Notes: generated from the letters alone by a model not told the origin. A stretch of DNA of 12,658 nt from CAZRIE01 sp964600075 (GCA_964600075.1 CAZRIE010000120.1:1-12658), one strand, 5' to 3'; shown: positions 1 through 7,498, counted from the stretch's first letter. Program-made: numbers and translations.

Positions 1-1388
1 ATCTTATAGCCTCCCTTTCGATTCATAAGGGTTTTGACCAAAACGGTCTGGGGGGCATATCCGACCATTGAAATACGAAGTGTGTCATTAATGTGTGTTT
101 CATTGAGATCGAGTTCGAAAAACCCTTCTTTGTTGCTTACAGTGCCCCAATCTTTGTTCAATATCCCGATATTAACATAGGGTAACATAACATCAGTCTT
201 CGAATCACGGACACTTCCGGTAAGTAGCAGTTCTTTTGGGATTTTGGTGTCATATTTATGGGGTTGGTCGGTAATGTCATTGTTCTTTATTAGCTGTTTG
301 TTGTAGCTCTGAAATCCGAAATTTTCATTTAAATATTCATCAAAGAACAATACCGTGCTTTCGTTTATAAATTGAGCTATTTTTACCGACTCTTCTGAAG
401 CTTCCAAAATACTGGGTATACTGGTAAAGTCTTCGTGCATACTTTTGGTGTATCGTAAATAGTACTTTGGGGAATTTAGCTCTTTATAATAATGATATTC
501 CCCTGTTGGTTTAAATTCATTCCATTTATTACCGCTTTCCATATACAAATAAGCCGCTTTCATCTTTTCGGGATGAAGAACATCAGAATCGTAAATCGCG
601 GTCAATAAAACGTCTTCCTCTTCGGTATCCCCATAATAGAAAATTTCTGAACCATCTAAAGATGCCATTGCCTTGATTTCAGGATGTTTGTCTAAGAGAA
701 TTGCAGCACTCATTCCGCCCCAGCTGCACCCTAAAATTCCGATACGGTCGAAGTCAATATCGAATCTAGGTTCGTTTTTTATTATTTGAAGGGCAAATTC
801 GCCATCATACACTTGTTCCATGGTATCTCCTACGTAGTTGCTCATATATCCGGGATACAATCCTACCGACCAAACAGATACCACTACAAAACCATTTTGC
901 GCTAATTTTTCTAAAACCTTATAATTTTCGTACCCCATACCATTATTTCCGGCCATGTATATTATTAAAGGGTGCTTTCCTTCAGCGATTGGCGAGTTTT
1001 TGTAACTATCGGTTTTTATTTTGAGCAAAGCAGTAGCTTTACTACTATCTAAACCTAAACCAGCAGCGAAGAACATAGCATATTCTTCAGTAATTCCAGT
1101 AAAATCTCCTTCTTTATAGCGATTTGCTCTTTCCTCGTTAAGGCCAAATAAATCTCCGAACAATAATCTTGTTCCCCTTTTTTCAGTCGATGGGTACCAA
1201 ATATCTAAATCTAGCGGACGGCAGTGAAGGCTATCTGTTTTTGGGGAATCGGGTTTGAATACTCTTGTTGAATCTACTAGGCGTAAAGTCATGAAGCCTG
1301 CTTCAAATATGGTATTTGAAGCCTCTTGCGCAATGCTGGTAAAAGTAACGGTAATTAAAAAGATAAGGGATATTTTCTGAAATTTCAT
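1..1388 (-). CDS. Secreted alpha/beta hydrolase (dienelactone hydrolase / PAF-acetylhydrolase-like) with C-terminal carboxypeptidase-regulatory-like domain; 3' end outside window
   Basis: Reading the minus strand from ATG at 1388 gives 462 open codons that run off the left edge, so the C-terminus is missing. Residues 1-20 form a signal peptide (MKFQKISLIFLITVTFTSIA, then Q), so the product is exported. The central part (about 60-380) has a nucleophile-elbow motif G-C-S-W-G-G with Ser222 as candidate nucleophile. H318, in a H-E-D-F context, is a plausible catalytic histidine; the acidic residue was not assigned. From about residue 385 the sequence changes to a beta-rich segment containing TGSVRDSKT, LPYVNIGI, GTVSNKEGFFEL and RISMVGYAPQTV. 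This is the usual look of a carboxypeptidase regulatory-like / TonB-receptor plug-preceding domain. Substrate is unknown; an esterase or acyl hydrolase acting in the periplasm or at the outer membrane is inferred. It is divergent from the sigma-factor operon. Confidence 0.8.
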   Translation of the reverse strand, partial: MKFQKISLIFLITVTFTSIAQEASNTIFEAGFMTLRLVDSTRVFKPDSPKTDSLHCRPLDLDIWYPSTEKRGTRLLFGDLFGLNEERANRYKEGDFTGITEEYAMFFAAGLGLDSSKATALLKIKTDSYKNSPIAEGKHPLIIYMAGNNGMGYENYKVLEKLAQNGFVVVSVWSVGLYPGYMSNYVGDTMEQVYDGEFALQIIKNEPRFDIDFDRIGILGCSWGGMSAAILLDKHPEIKAMASLDGSEIFYYGDTEEEDVLLTAIYDSDVLHPEKMKAAYLYMESGNKWNEFKPTGEYHYYKELNSPKYYLRYTKSMHEDFTSIPSILEASEESVKIAQFINESTVLFFDEYLNENFGFQSYNKQLIKNNDITDQPHKYDTKIPKELLLTGSVRDSKTDVMLPYVNIGILNKDWGTVSNKEGFFELDLNETHINDTLRISMVGYAPQTVLVKTLMNRKGGYK

Positions 1389-1426
1389 ATTATCAATATA
1401 TAGGTCATATAGTAGTAGAGACGTAA

Positions 1427-1615
1427 GGTTTTATTAAATGGTTGCCCGAAGGAACTAAAGTTGGAGAAAGTCTTACTCGATTTGCCTTATCTATTCTAGA
1501 ATATTTTTATAGTTTATTCAAAGTAATGGCCCATGAGGCTGGTTTATTTTTTGAAAATTTATTTCACAAAAAAATTCTTGGCGAAGATTATGTAATCAAC
1601 TTTTCAAAAAAATAA
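1427..1615 (+). other. Possible small gene or gene remnant in the 291-bp gap (57-63 codons, no good start)
   Basis: The frame is open from just after a TAA at 1424-1426 to a TAA at 1613-1615. The translation has protein-like composition, with stretches such as LPEGTKVGESLTRFALSI and HEAGLFFENLF. There is no ATG near its beginning. TTG at 1442 is the first usual alternative start and has no convincing ribosome site; an ATG lies only in the middle. I do not recognise a family. It could be the 3' end of a gene whose start has been lost, a short protein starting at TTG, or chance: a run of this length in about 33% GC DNA is not rare. The remainder of 1389-1679 shows nothing beyond a candidate promoter at its right end. 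Confidence 0.25.
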
Positions 1616-1650
1616 TACACACGGGCAACCTTTCTCGAATACAACACGTC

Positions 1651-1658
1651 TATCTTTA
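1651..1658 (+). promoter_or_regulatory. Candidate -7 box (TATCTTTA) for the ECF sigma operon
   Basis: TATCTTTA matches the Bacteroidetes -7 consensus TAnnTTTG at five of its six fixed positions and lies 22 nt before the TTG start of the sigma gene. No clear TTTG -33 element is found 19-21 nt upstream (only TTTC, closer in). The same octamer precedes dnaG. A short leader would result. Confidence 0.3.
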
Positions 1659-1679
1659 TAGAAGGCAATAGCAAAAAGG

Positions 1680-2240
1680 TTGAAAATCATTCCATTTTAT
1701 AAGAACGAGAAGCAGCTGATCCGGAGATCAGCATCCGGCAATCGGGAGGCACAACAGCGGCTATATGAAAAATATGCGCCGAAAATGCTAGGATTATGCA
1801 GAAGGTATATAAAAGATATGCAGTTTGCAGAAGATGCCATGGTGACTGGTTTTGTCAAGGTTTTTAAAAATCTGGATTCGTTTCGGCACGAGGGAAGTTT
1901 CGAGGGCTGGATACGAAGAATAATGGTTCGTGAAAGTATTTCTCATTTGCGAAAGCGGCAATTCGTTGTCTACGATGATAACGTTTTTGAAGAAATGGCA
2001 CTTCATGCAAATAGTACCTCTGAATTTGACACAGAACACATTCAACGATTGATAGATGCCTTGCCCGAAGGGTATCGCGCTGTTTTCGTTCTTTATGCCA
2101 TAGAAGGCTACAAACATCAGGAAATTGCTGAGCTACTCGATATATCGGAGAGCACATCAAAATCGCAACTTTTTAAAGCACGTAAATGGTTGCAGCAAAA
2201 ATTAAAGGCACAAAATATTATAGGGTATGGCACCGAATAA
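1680..2240 (+). CDS. ECF-type RNA polymerase sigma-70 factor (RpoE-like)
   Basis: 186 residues, the usual length of an ECF sigma factor with only regions 2 and 4. Region 2 spans about 20-92, with the YEKYAPKMLGLCRRY core, the AEDAMVTGFVKVFKNL helix and the WIRRIMVRESI segment. Region 4 spans about 121-178, with LPEGYRAVFVLYAIEGY followed by the helix-turn-helix HQEIAELLDISESTSKSQLFKAR. The start is TTG at 1680: an in-frame TAG at 1659-1661 rules out longer forms, and the next ATG would remove the start of region 2. An AAAAAGG tract directly abuts the start. The gene overlaps the next by 14 nt, suggesting translational coupling with a probable anti-sigma factor. Regulation by membrane sequestration is inferred from that pairing; the target promoters are unknown. 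Confidence 0.92.
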   Translation: MKIIPFYKNEKQLIRRSASGNREAQQRLYEKYAPKMLGLCRRYIKDMQFAEDAMVTGFVKVFKNLDSFRHEGSFEGWIRRIMVRESISHLRKRQFVVYDDNVFEEMALHANSTSEFDTEHIQRLIDALPEGYRAVFVLYAIEGYKHQEIAELLDISESTSKSQLFKARKWLQQKLKAQNIIGYGTE

Positions 2241-2967
2241 ATTTGAAAAACACATCAAAAAGCAGCTACACGGGAGGGAGATACGACCTTCGGAAAATGC
2301 TTGGGGCAGAATTTCAGAACAGTTGGAAGTTTCTGAAGAACCAAAATCCACAAATTTCTTCAGATACGGCATTGCGGTAGGATTCATTGGGCTTTTAGTG
2401 GTTTTTACATGGTATTTTAATACGGATGAACTAATTACCGATTCTCAAAAGGTAGTAACGGAGCAACCGGTTAATCCCGCGGTAAAAGAACAAAATTCTC
2501 AAGGTGTTTTAAAAGAAAAAATACCAGAAGACCTGATCGTCGCGACGCAGGAAACAGAGCCTAAAAAGACGATTAGAACTGCTTCGTTGAAAAAACAGGA
2601 TAAAGTGATTGAAACAACTGTTGTCAATACCAGTAAGAACGATAAGCTTGTTGAGAAGGTCACTATAACTTCAAAGGTTTCCGAAGAACTTATCGATACG
2701 AAAGTAGCTGAAATTATTGCCCAGGTCGATTTGCTCGAAAAAGAAAACACTTTCGTAACCGATGCCGAAATCGATCTTCTTTTGCGAAAGGCGGAACAAG
2801 AGGTACTTGAGAATAAAATATTTCTAAAAAATAATTCTGTAGATGCAATGGCCCTTTTGGCCGATGTAGAAGACGAGTTGGACAAGTCTTTTCGAGACCA
2901 GATATTCGATGCCCTAAAAGACGGTTTTGTAAAGGTCAGAACCTCCGTGGCAGACCGTAACAAATAG
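2227..2967 (+). CDS. Single-pass membrane protein, probable anti-sigma factor for the upstream ECF sigma
   Basis: 246 residues. The cytoplasmic N-terminus (1-43) holds the motif REIRPSENAWGRISEQLE, a P-S-x-x-A-W-x-x-I/L pattern that I associate with flavobacterial proteins encoded next to ECF sigma factors. One hydrophobic segment at about 44-64 (FFRYGIAVGFIGLLVVFTWYF) is a transmembrane helix. The rest (65-246) is a charged Lys/Glu-rich extracytoplasmic region with likely helical stretches (for example 155-225). No zinc-binding anti-sigma (ZAS) Cys/His motif is present. The 14-nt overlap with the sigma gene supports a functional pair. The anti-sigma role is inferred from context and topology, not from a recognised catalytic or binding domain. 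Confidence 0.65.
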   Translation: MAPNKFEKHIKKQLHGREIRPSENAWGRISEQLEVSEEPKSTNFFRYGIAVGFIGLLVVFTWYFNTDELITDSQKVVTEQPVNPAVKEQNSQGVLKEKIPEDLIVATQETEPKKTIRTASLKKQDKVIETTVVNTSKNDKLVEKVTITSKVSEELIDTKVAEIIAQVDLLEKENTFVTDAEIDLLLRKAEQEVLENKIFLKNNSVDAMALLADVEDELDKSFRDQIFDALKDGFVKVRTSVADRNK

Positions 2968-2993
2968 AATTCATCAATCATTAATCTTGCTTC

Positions 2994-3039
2994 TTAAGCT
3001 CCTCTCCGCTAAAAAACGGAGAGGTAGTTAGGGGCTTAA
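2994..3039. repeat. Imperfect nested palindrome (REP-like hairpin element) between the anti-sigma gene and the outer-membrane gene
   Basis: An inner perfect 8-bp stem CCTCTCCG (3001-3008) / CGGAGAGG (3017-3024) encloses an 8-nt loop, CTAAAAAA. Outer arms TTAAGC (2994-2999) and GCTTAA (3034-3039) also pair, leaving a one-sided 9-nt bulge, TAGTTAGGG. No U-tract follows, so it is a poor intrinsic terminator. The look (GC-rich stem plus an asymmetric TAGTTAGGGG tail in AT-rich intergenic DNA) resembles dispersed extragenic palindromes known in Flavobacteria. Only one copy is in this window. Confidence 0.55.
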
Positions 3040-3050
3040 ATCAAAAAGTC

Positions 3051-4124
3051 ATGAGAACTATTACCACCTATTTTTTATTACTGCTAATTTCATTGCTCCC
3101 CCATGAACTATTGGCGCAAGACGATGAAACACTAGAATATGAAATAGAACAACTTGAAAAGAAAAAAGAAGATGTAACCCAAGCGGAGCGGGAAGCTTTA
3201 AAAAATGAAGTTCGACTAATCAATAAACGGCTTGCCAATGGTGAGATCTCAAAGGAAAGTGCCCAAGAATTGAAAAAAGAGGCTGCCGAAAAGCATGCTA
3301 AAAATATTGAGAACAAAGTAACCATTCTTCAGAATACTATTGAGTTGATGAAGCGAACGGGGTCTGCAGATTTGAATACGGAGACCAATAATATTGAAAT
3401 TGCCATCGGGGGTGCCGATGATGAAGGCGATGTTCTTTTTGGTGTCAAGTACAATTCGGGCAACCAAAAGAAAGTGGTCTATGACAAAAGAACGTACGGC
3501 GAACCAATAATCGCCTTTGGTTTGAATAATGCGATTATCGAAGGGCAATCGCTTGAAGATTCACCTTATAAAATCGGGGGAAGCCGTTTTTTCGAAATAG
3601 GATGGATGTGGCGTACCAGGGTATTTGATAATTCTAACTTTCTACGTTTTCATTATGGGCTATCTTTTCAGTTTAATGGACTGAAACCTATTGACAATCA
3701 GTATTTTGTAATGAACAATGGTCAAGCCGAACTGCAAGAGTTCGAGTCTGAGCTAAAAAAGTCGAAGTTGCGAATGGATAATCTGGTGTTTCCCTTACAT
3801 TTTGAAATCGGTCCATCGAAATTTAAGCAGAACGAAGAAAGCATCCGGTATTCCATTCGTAACCAATTTCGGTTCGGAATCGGTGGTTATGGTGGTTTCA
3901 ATTTGGGGACACGGCAAATATTGAAATATAAACTTGACGGTGCGGACGTAAAAGACAAATTAATAAGAAACTATAATACCAGTAATTTTGTTTATGGCCT
4001 CAGTACTTATGTAGGTTTTGATTGTGTTTTACTATACGTCAAGTACGATTTGAGCCCTATTTTTAAAGATGCTACTGTAGAGCAACATAATATATCCTTG
4101 GGCGTACGTTTCGATTTGAACTAA
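3051..4124 (+). CDS. Outer-membrane-type protein: signal peptide, coiled coil, C-terminal beta-barrel-like domain; function unknown
   Basis: 357 residues. The signal peptide is about 1-22 (MRTITTYFLLLLISLLPHEL then LA, cleaved before Q23). Residues 24-105 are a highly charged, heptad-like helical region rich in Glu and Lys with few breaks, so probably a coiled coil. From about 112 the protein alternates hydrophobic and polar residues, with aromatic ends and Gly turns (IEIAIGG, FFEIGWMWRTRV, FRFGIGGYGGFNLGTR, VYGLSTYVGFD), ending in SLGVRFDLN. This is the pattern of a small outer-membrane barrel of the porin-like or 'outer membrane beta-barrel' kind. It follows the sigma/anti-sigma pair by 83 nt, the gap holding a hairpin repeat. 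It may be an output or sensor of that sigma system, but this rests only on position. No enzyme motif seen. Confidence 0.75.
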   Translation: MRTITTYFLLLLISLLPHELLAQDDETLEYEIEQLEKKKEDVTQAEREALKNEVRLINKRLANGEISKESAQELKKEAAEKHAKNIENKVTILQNTIELMKRTGSADLNTETNNIEIAIGGADDEGDVLFGVKYNSGNQKKVVYDKRTYGEPIIAFGLNNAIIEGQSLEDSPYKIGGSRFFEIGWMWRTRVFDNSNFLRFHYGLSFQFNGLKPIDNQYFVMNNGQAELQEFESELKKSKLRMDNLVFPLHFEIGPSKFKQNEESIRYSIRNQFRFGIGGYGGFNLGTRQILKYKLDGADVKDKLIRNYNTSNFVYGLSTYVGFDCVLLYVKYDLSPIFKDATVEQHNISLGVRFDLN

Positions 4125-4127
4125 TTT

Positions 4128-4364
4128 TCACCTAATGCACGTAGTAAATCGTCGGTGAACGCCTCTGTAATACGCCCGCTTGCAATGTGAGCATTCCGCT
4201 ACTAGGTTCGTCGATATTTTAAAAAGTTTTATCCAGAACAGATGAAACCAGTTATTACTTTTTGAAACGGTGAGCGTTTCGGTCTGTTTGCAATGTGGGC
4301 ATACAACATTTGTAAGGGTTTTGATTTCGGTTTTATCTGGGCGAGTGCCGAAAAAAAGAATCAC
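4128..4364 (-). CDS. Small zinc-ribbon protein, C-terminus altered by a 1-nt frameshift
   Basis: Two CxxC knuckles, C22-P-H-C25 and C58-S-H-C61, are separated by a hydrophobic segment with FHLFWIKLF. This is the layout of the short Bacteroidetes/fungal zinc-ribbon family (I believe Pfam zinc_ribbon_15). I take GTG at 4364 as the start, giving MILFFGTRPDKTE, which matches the usual short N-terminus; an in-frame TTG at 4391 would add nine unlikely residues. As written, the frame ends at 4128 with the odd tail RGVHRRFTTCIR. Removing one base near 4166 gives YYEAFTDDLLRALGEN and a stop at 4121-4123, the tail expected for this family. That repaired stop would overlap the TAA of the convergent barrel gene (4122-4124). 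Both metal-binding pairs lie before the shift, so the fold may survive. Role unknown. Confidence 0.6.
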   Translation of the reverse strand: MILFFGTRPDKTEIKTLTNVVCPHCKQTETLTVSKSNNWFHLFWIKLFKISTNLVAECSHCKRAYYRGVHRRFTTCIR

Positions 4365-4453
4365 AGTACTAAAATTGAACGCTATGACCAAGATATCAAA
4401 TCTAAAGGTTCATTGCTAACCGATAATTTTTAAAACTCTAAAAAACGAACTAA

Positions 4454-5431
4454 GTGAAAAAAGTCATCATCTTAATTAATCTCATTTCACTGTTTTCGGT
4501 GACAACTATAAAGGCTACTGAAGAAAAGGATTATAGTATTTATCATCAGCGCGTTGTAGAGGCGGAAATACTCATCGTATCCCAGAATTATGAGGATGCT
4601 CTTCAAGTTTATGAAGAGCTATTCGAAAATTATGATTTTATTTTTGCGAGGGAATATCAAATAGCGACCCAACTCGCCTTGTATTTAGACGATGAAGAAA
4701 AAGCCTATAGGTTTTTAGTAAAAGGTATACGGTCAGGATGGCAAATGAAATCTATAAGACGCAATGCCTATTTAGCCAAATTAAGGGCAACCAAAGAATG
4801 GAAAACGATAAAAAAACAATATCGAAACTTCAACGAACAATACGCATCACATTTAAATGAGAGCTTAAGAAATCGCGTAAAAAAAATGTTTTCAAAAGAT
4901 CAGTGGAAAGCAATTGAGGCGCTGTTCAGGTTTAGTAGTAAGGCACAAGATAGGTATGCCGAGAAAAAATTTGCGCCGCAAAGTGAAAAGCAAATAGCAG
5001 AGTTTTCAGAAATCCTTAAAGTCTACGGGTATCCCGGTGAGAAGCTCATAGGAAATGACTTTTGGATGTCGACCATAGTAAGTCATCACAACTCCATTTC
5101 GCAGGCGTATAATAAGAAAGACACCCTTTACCCTAAGCTAAGGCCACAATTAAAAGATGCTTTGAAGAAAGGTCAGATTTCCCCATTCGAATTCGCCTCG
5201 ATAGACGACTGGTATCGTTCAACAAAAAGTGATAAGGACAAGTCGACTTATGGAATTCTAGACGCACCGACCCGAGCTAAATTAGCAGCGACGAACGAAT
5301 TGAGAAAAAGGGTGTATTTGAGACCAATTGAAATAAGGAATGAACTGATTGAAGTTCAGAAAAAAACAGGAATGGATTTCTACTTGAACGGAGATCCGTG
5401 GATTGAAAGTGAAATTGAAATCAGGGAGTGA
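4454..5431 (+). CDS. Secreted protein of unknown function with TPR-like N-terminal half and a DUF6624-like C-terminal domain
   Basis: 325 residues starting at GTG 4454; an in-frame TAA directly precedes it (4451-4453), so no longer form is possible. The N-terminus (1-21, MKKVIILINLISLFSVTTIKA) is a signal peptide. Residues 30-130 are helical with one or two TPR-like repeats (EDALQVYEELFENYDF, EKAYRFLVKGIRSGW). The C-terminal part, about 178-318, contains ILKVYGYPGEKLIG, then SHHNS, then LYPKLRPQLKDALKKGQISP and a closing Y-L-N-G-D-P-W. This resembles the Bacteroidetes domain I know as DUF6624, where a Y-G-W/Y-P-G motif precedes His residues and a K-G-x-x-S-P turn. No catalytic role is established. 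It is followed by an 87-nt gap and dnaG; shared transcription with dnaG is possible. Confidence 0.65.
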   Translation: MKKVIILINLISLFSVTTIKATEEKDYSIYHQRVVEAEILIVSQNYEDALQVYEELFENYDFIFAREYQIATQLALYLDDEEKAYRFLVKGIRSGWQMKSIRRNAYLAKLRATKEWKTIKKQYRNFNEQYASHLNESLRNRVKKMFSKDQWKAIEALFRFSSKAQDRYAEKKFAPQSEKQIAEFSEILKVYGYPGEKLIGNDFWMSTIVSHHNSISQAYNKKDTLYPKLRPQLKDALKKGQISPFEFASIDDWYRSTKSDKDKSTYGILDAPTRAKLAATNELRKRVYLRPIEIRNELIEVQKKTGMDFYLNGDPWIESEIEIRE

Positions 5432-5476
5432 AAGGTGCGGTAAGCTTTTATGTGTTTATGTTTTTTCTATTAGCCT

Positions 5477-5484
5477 TATCTTTA
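5477..5484 (+). promoter_or_regulatory. Candidate -7 box (TATCTTTA) before dnaG
   Basis: TATCTTTA agrees with TAnnTTTG except at the last base and lies 35 nt before the TTG start of dnaG. A TTTA at 5455-5458 is 18 nt upstream as a weak -33 candidate. Identical octamer to that before the sigma gene at 1651. Confidence 0.3.
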
Positions 5485-5518
5485 CCATATTGTCATTTCT
5501 TCTTAACATATTCTAAAA

Positions 5519-7498
5519 TTGATTTCAAAATCGACCATTGACCAAGTATATGAGACCGCCCGTTTAGAGGAGGTTATCGGGGATTTTGTGCAATTGAAAA
5601 AATCAGGGTCGAACTTTAAGGGCTTGAGTCCGTTTAGCGATGAGCGTACACCTAGTTTTATGGTCTCCCCAGTAAAGCAGATTTGGAAAGATTTTAGTAG
5701 CGGAAAAGGAGGGAACGTAGTTGCCTTTCTGATGGAGCACGAACACTTTACCTATCCTGAGGCCATAAAATACTTGGCTAAAAAATACAATATTGAGGTA
5801 GAGGAGACCGAACGTACCGATGAACAAAAGGAGGAAGCCAATGAGCGGGAAAGTATGTACCTGGTATCCGAGTTCGCCCAAAAACATTTTTCAGAAATGC
5901 TATGGGATACGGAGCTGGGTAAGGCCATCGGGTTAAGCTATTTTAAGGAACGGGGTTTTACAGAAGAAACCATAAAAAAATTCAGTCTGGGTTATTGTCT
6001 AGACCAATGGGATGGATTTACCATTGCGGCCTTGGATAAAGGCTACCAGTTAAAATATCTCGAAAAAACAGGATTGACCATCGTAAAGGAAGATGGGCAA
6101 AATCCTAACAATCCTAAAAAATTCGATAGGTTCAAAGGGCGGGTTATGTTTCCTATCCACTCTATGAGTGGCAGGGTCTTGGGTTTCGGGGGGCGCATTT
6201 TGACCAATGATAAGAAGGCGGCAAAATACCTGAATTCCCCGGAAAGCGATATTTATCACAAGAGCAAGGTGCTTTATGGTATTTATTTTGCAAAACAGGC
6301 CATTGCCAAAGAAGATAATTGTTTTTTAGTAGAAGGTTATACCGATGTTATTCAATTGCATCAAAGGGGTATTCACAACGTAGTTTCCTCTAGCGGTACG
6401 GCATTGACGTCCGAGCAGATACGCTTGGTCAATCGGCTGACCAAAAATATAACGGTTTTGTTCGATGGTGATGCGGCCGGTCTGCGCGCATCCCTACGCG
6501 GCATCGATTTGATTTTGGAACAGGGAATGAACGTCAAGGTCTGCACCTTTCCCGAAGGTGAAGATCCCGATAGTTTCGCCAAGAACAACGAACTTGAAGA
6601 CGTAGTGCGCTACCTACAAGAACACGCAAAAGATTTTATTCAATTCAAAGCAAATCTTCTAGCCCTAGACGCGGCTAATGACCCCATAAAAAGGGCTGAT
6701 ACGGTTCGTGACATCGTGAATAGTATTTCTAAAATTCCCGATGCCATAAAACGGGAAATCTATATTCAGGAATGTGCTAGTATCATGAACGTATCGGAAG
6801 GGGTATTGTTCAGCACATTGGCACAGATAGGCAAAAAAGATTTGGCCGATGCATCAAAAAAAGTAAAACAAGAGCAGAAGGTCTTTGATGTGGTCAAGAA
6901 CGAGGTCGCTCTTGAAAAGATAGACGTACAATATGAATTGGAGCGAAAAATTATTGAAATGCTCCTTTTGTACGGTAATGAAAAGCAAGTATTCGAAGAT
7001 TTGGTGTTAAAAGAAAATGAATCGGGCGACTTGATTTTGGAACCCGAATCTTTGGAAGCCAAAGTGTATGAAAAAGTATTTCTGGATCTTCAGGAAGATG
7101 AGATAGAACTTACCAATGAACAGTTTCGAAATATTTATTTTAAATTGATAGAAGGGCTCAACGAAAACGAAAATTTTTCGATAAATACTTTCCTCTCAGA
7201 TCTTGATCAAGAAATGGTAAAGGAAATTTCTTCTATTTTGATGGAAGAGGAAAAATATACGCTTCACAATTGGGAACGAAAAGATATTTATCCTAAAGAA
7301 AAGGAAGCTGGTATAGCCCAACTGGTTAGCGAGACTATTTTGACCTTACGTTGCTTTTTGATCAAGAAAAGAATGCTGGCATTACAAGACGATACAAAAG
7401 AAAATAGTGGAGACCATAGAGAAACCTTGGAAGAAATCATGAATTACCTACACTTGAACAAATTACTGAACAAGAAATTGAATAGGGTGTTGTCATAA
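5519..7498 (+). CDS. dnaG: DNA primase DnaG, zinc-ligand-free N-terminal domain
   Basis: 659 residues; synthesises RNA primers at the replication fork. The TTG start at 5519 gives MISKSTIDQVYETARLEEVI, the expected primase N-terminus; an in-frame TAA at 5504-5506 limits extension. The N-terminal domain (1-95) keeps the fold signature (GLSPFSDERTPSF, then SGKGGNVVAFLM), but the four zinc ligands are replaced: S37 and S40 stand where C and H occur in LCPFH, and D58 and S61 where the CxxC pair occurs. The central RNA polymerase domain has NSPES and FGGR segments. The TOPRIM core is intact, with E272 in VEGYTDV, the SSSGTAL stretch and the D316-G-D318-A-A-G metal site. Residues 440-659 are variable and helical, where the DnaB-helicase-binding region should lie. 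It is convergent with the response regulator gene, separated by a terminator hairpin. Confidence 0.96.
   Translation: MISKSTIDQVYETARLEEVIGDFVQLKKSGSNFKGLSPFSDERTPSFMVSPVKQIWKDFSSGKGGNVVAFLMEHEHFTYPEAIKYLAKKYNIEVEETERTDEQKEEANERESMYLVSEFAQKHFSEMLWDTELGKAIGLSYFKERGFTEETIKKFSLGYCLDQWDGFTIAALDKGYQLKYLEKTGLTIVKEDGQNPNNPKKFDRFKGRVMFPIHSMSGRVLGFGGRILTNDKKAAKYLNSPESDIYHKSKVLYGIYFAKQAIAKEDNCFLVEGYTDVIQLHQRGIHNVVSSSGTALTSEQIRLVNRLTKNITVLFDGDAAGLRASLRGIDLILEQGMNVKVCTFPEGEDPDSFAKNNELEDVVRYLQEHAKDFIQFKANLLALDAANDPIKRADTVRDIVNSISKIPDAIKREIYIQECASIMNVSEGVLFSTLAQIGKKDLADASKKVKQEQKVFDVVKNEVALEKIDVQYELERKIIEMLLLYGNEKQVFEDLVLKENESGDLILEPESLEAKVYEKVFLDLQEDEIELTNEQFRNIYFKLIEGLNENENFSINTFLSDLDQEMVKEISSILMEEEKYTLHNWERKDIYPKEKEAGIAQLVSETILTLRCFLIKKRMLALQDDTKENSGDHRETLEEIMNYLHLNKLLNKKLNRVLS

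Noticed and set aside
2499..2981. 160-codon open frame on the minus strand across the anti-sigma gene
   Set aside because: Antisense shadow of a well-supported gene; Ser/Phe-rich low-complexity translation caused by Lys/Glu-rich sense codons.
4365..4391. Longer zinc-ribbon protein starting at TTG 4391
   Set aside because: The added nine residues do not fit the family, whose members begin close to the I-x-F-G-T segment; GTG 4364 fits better.
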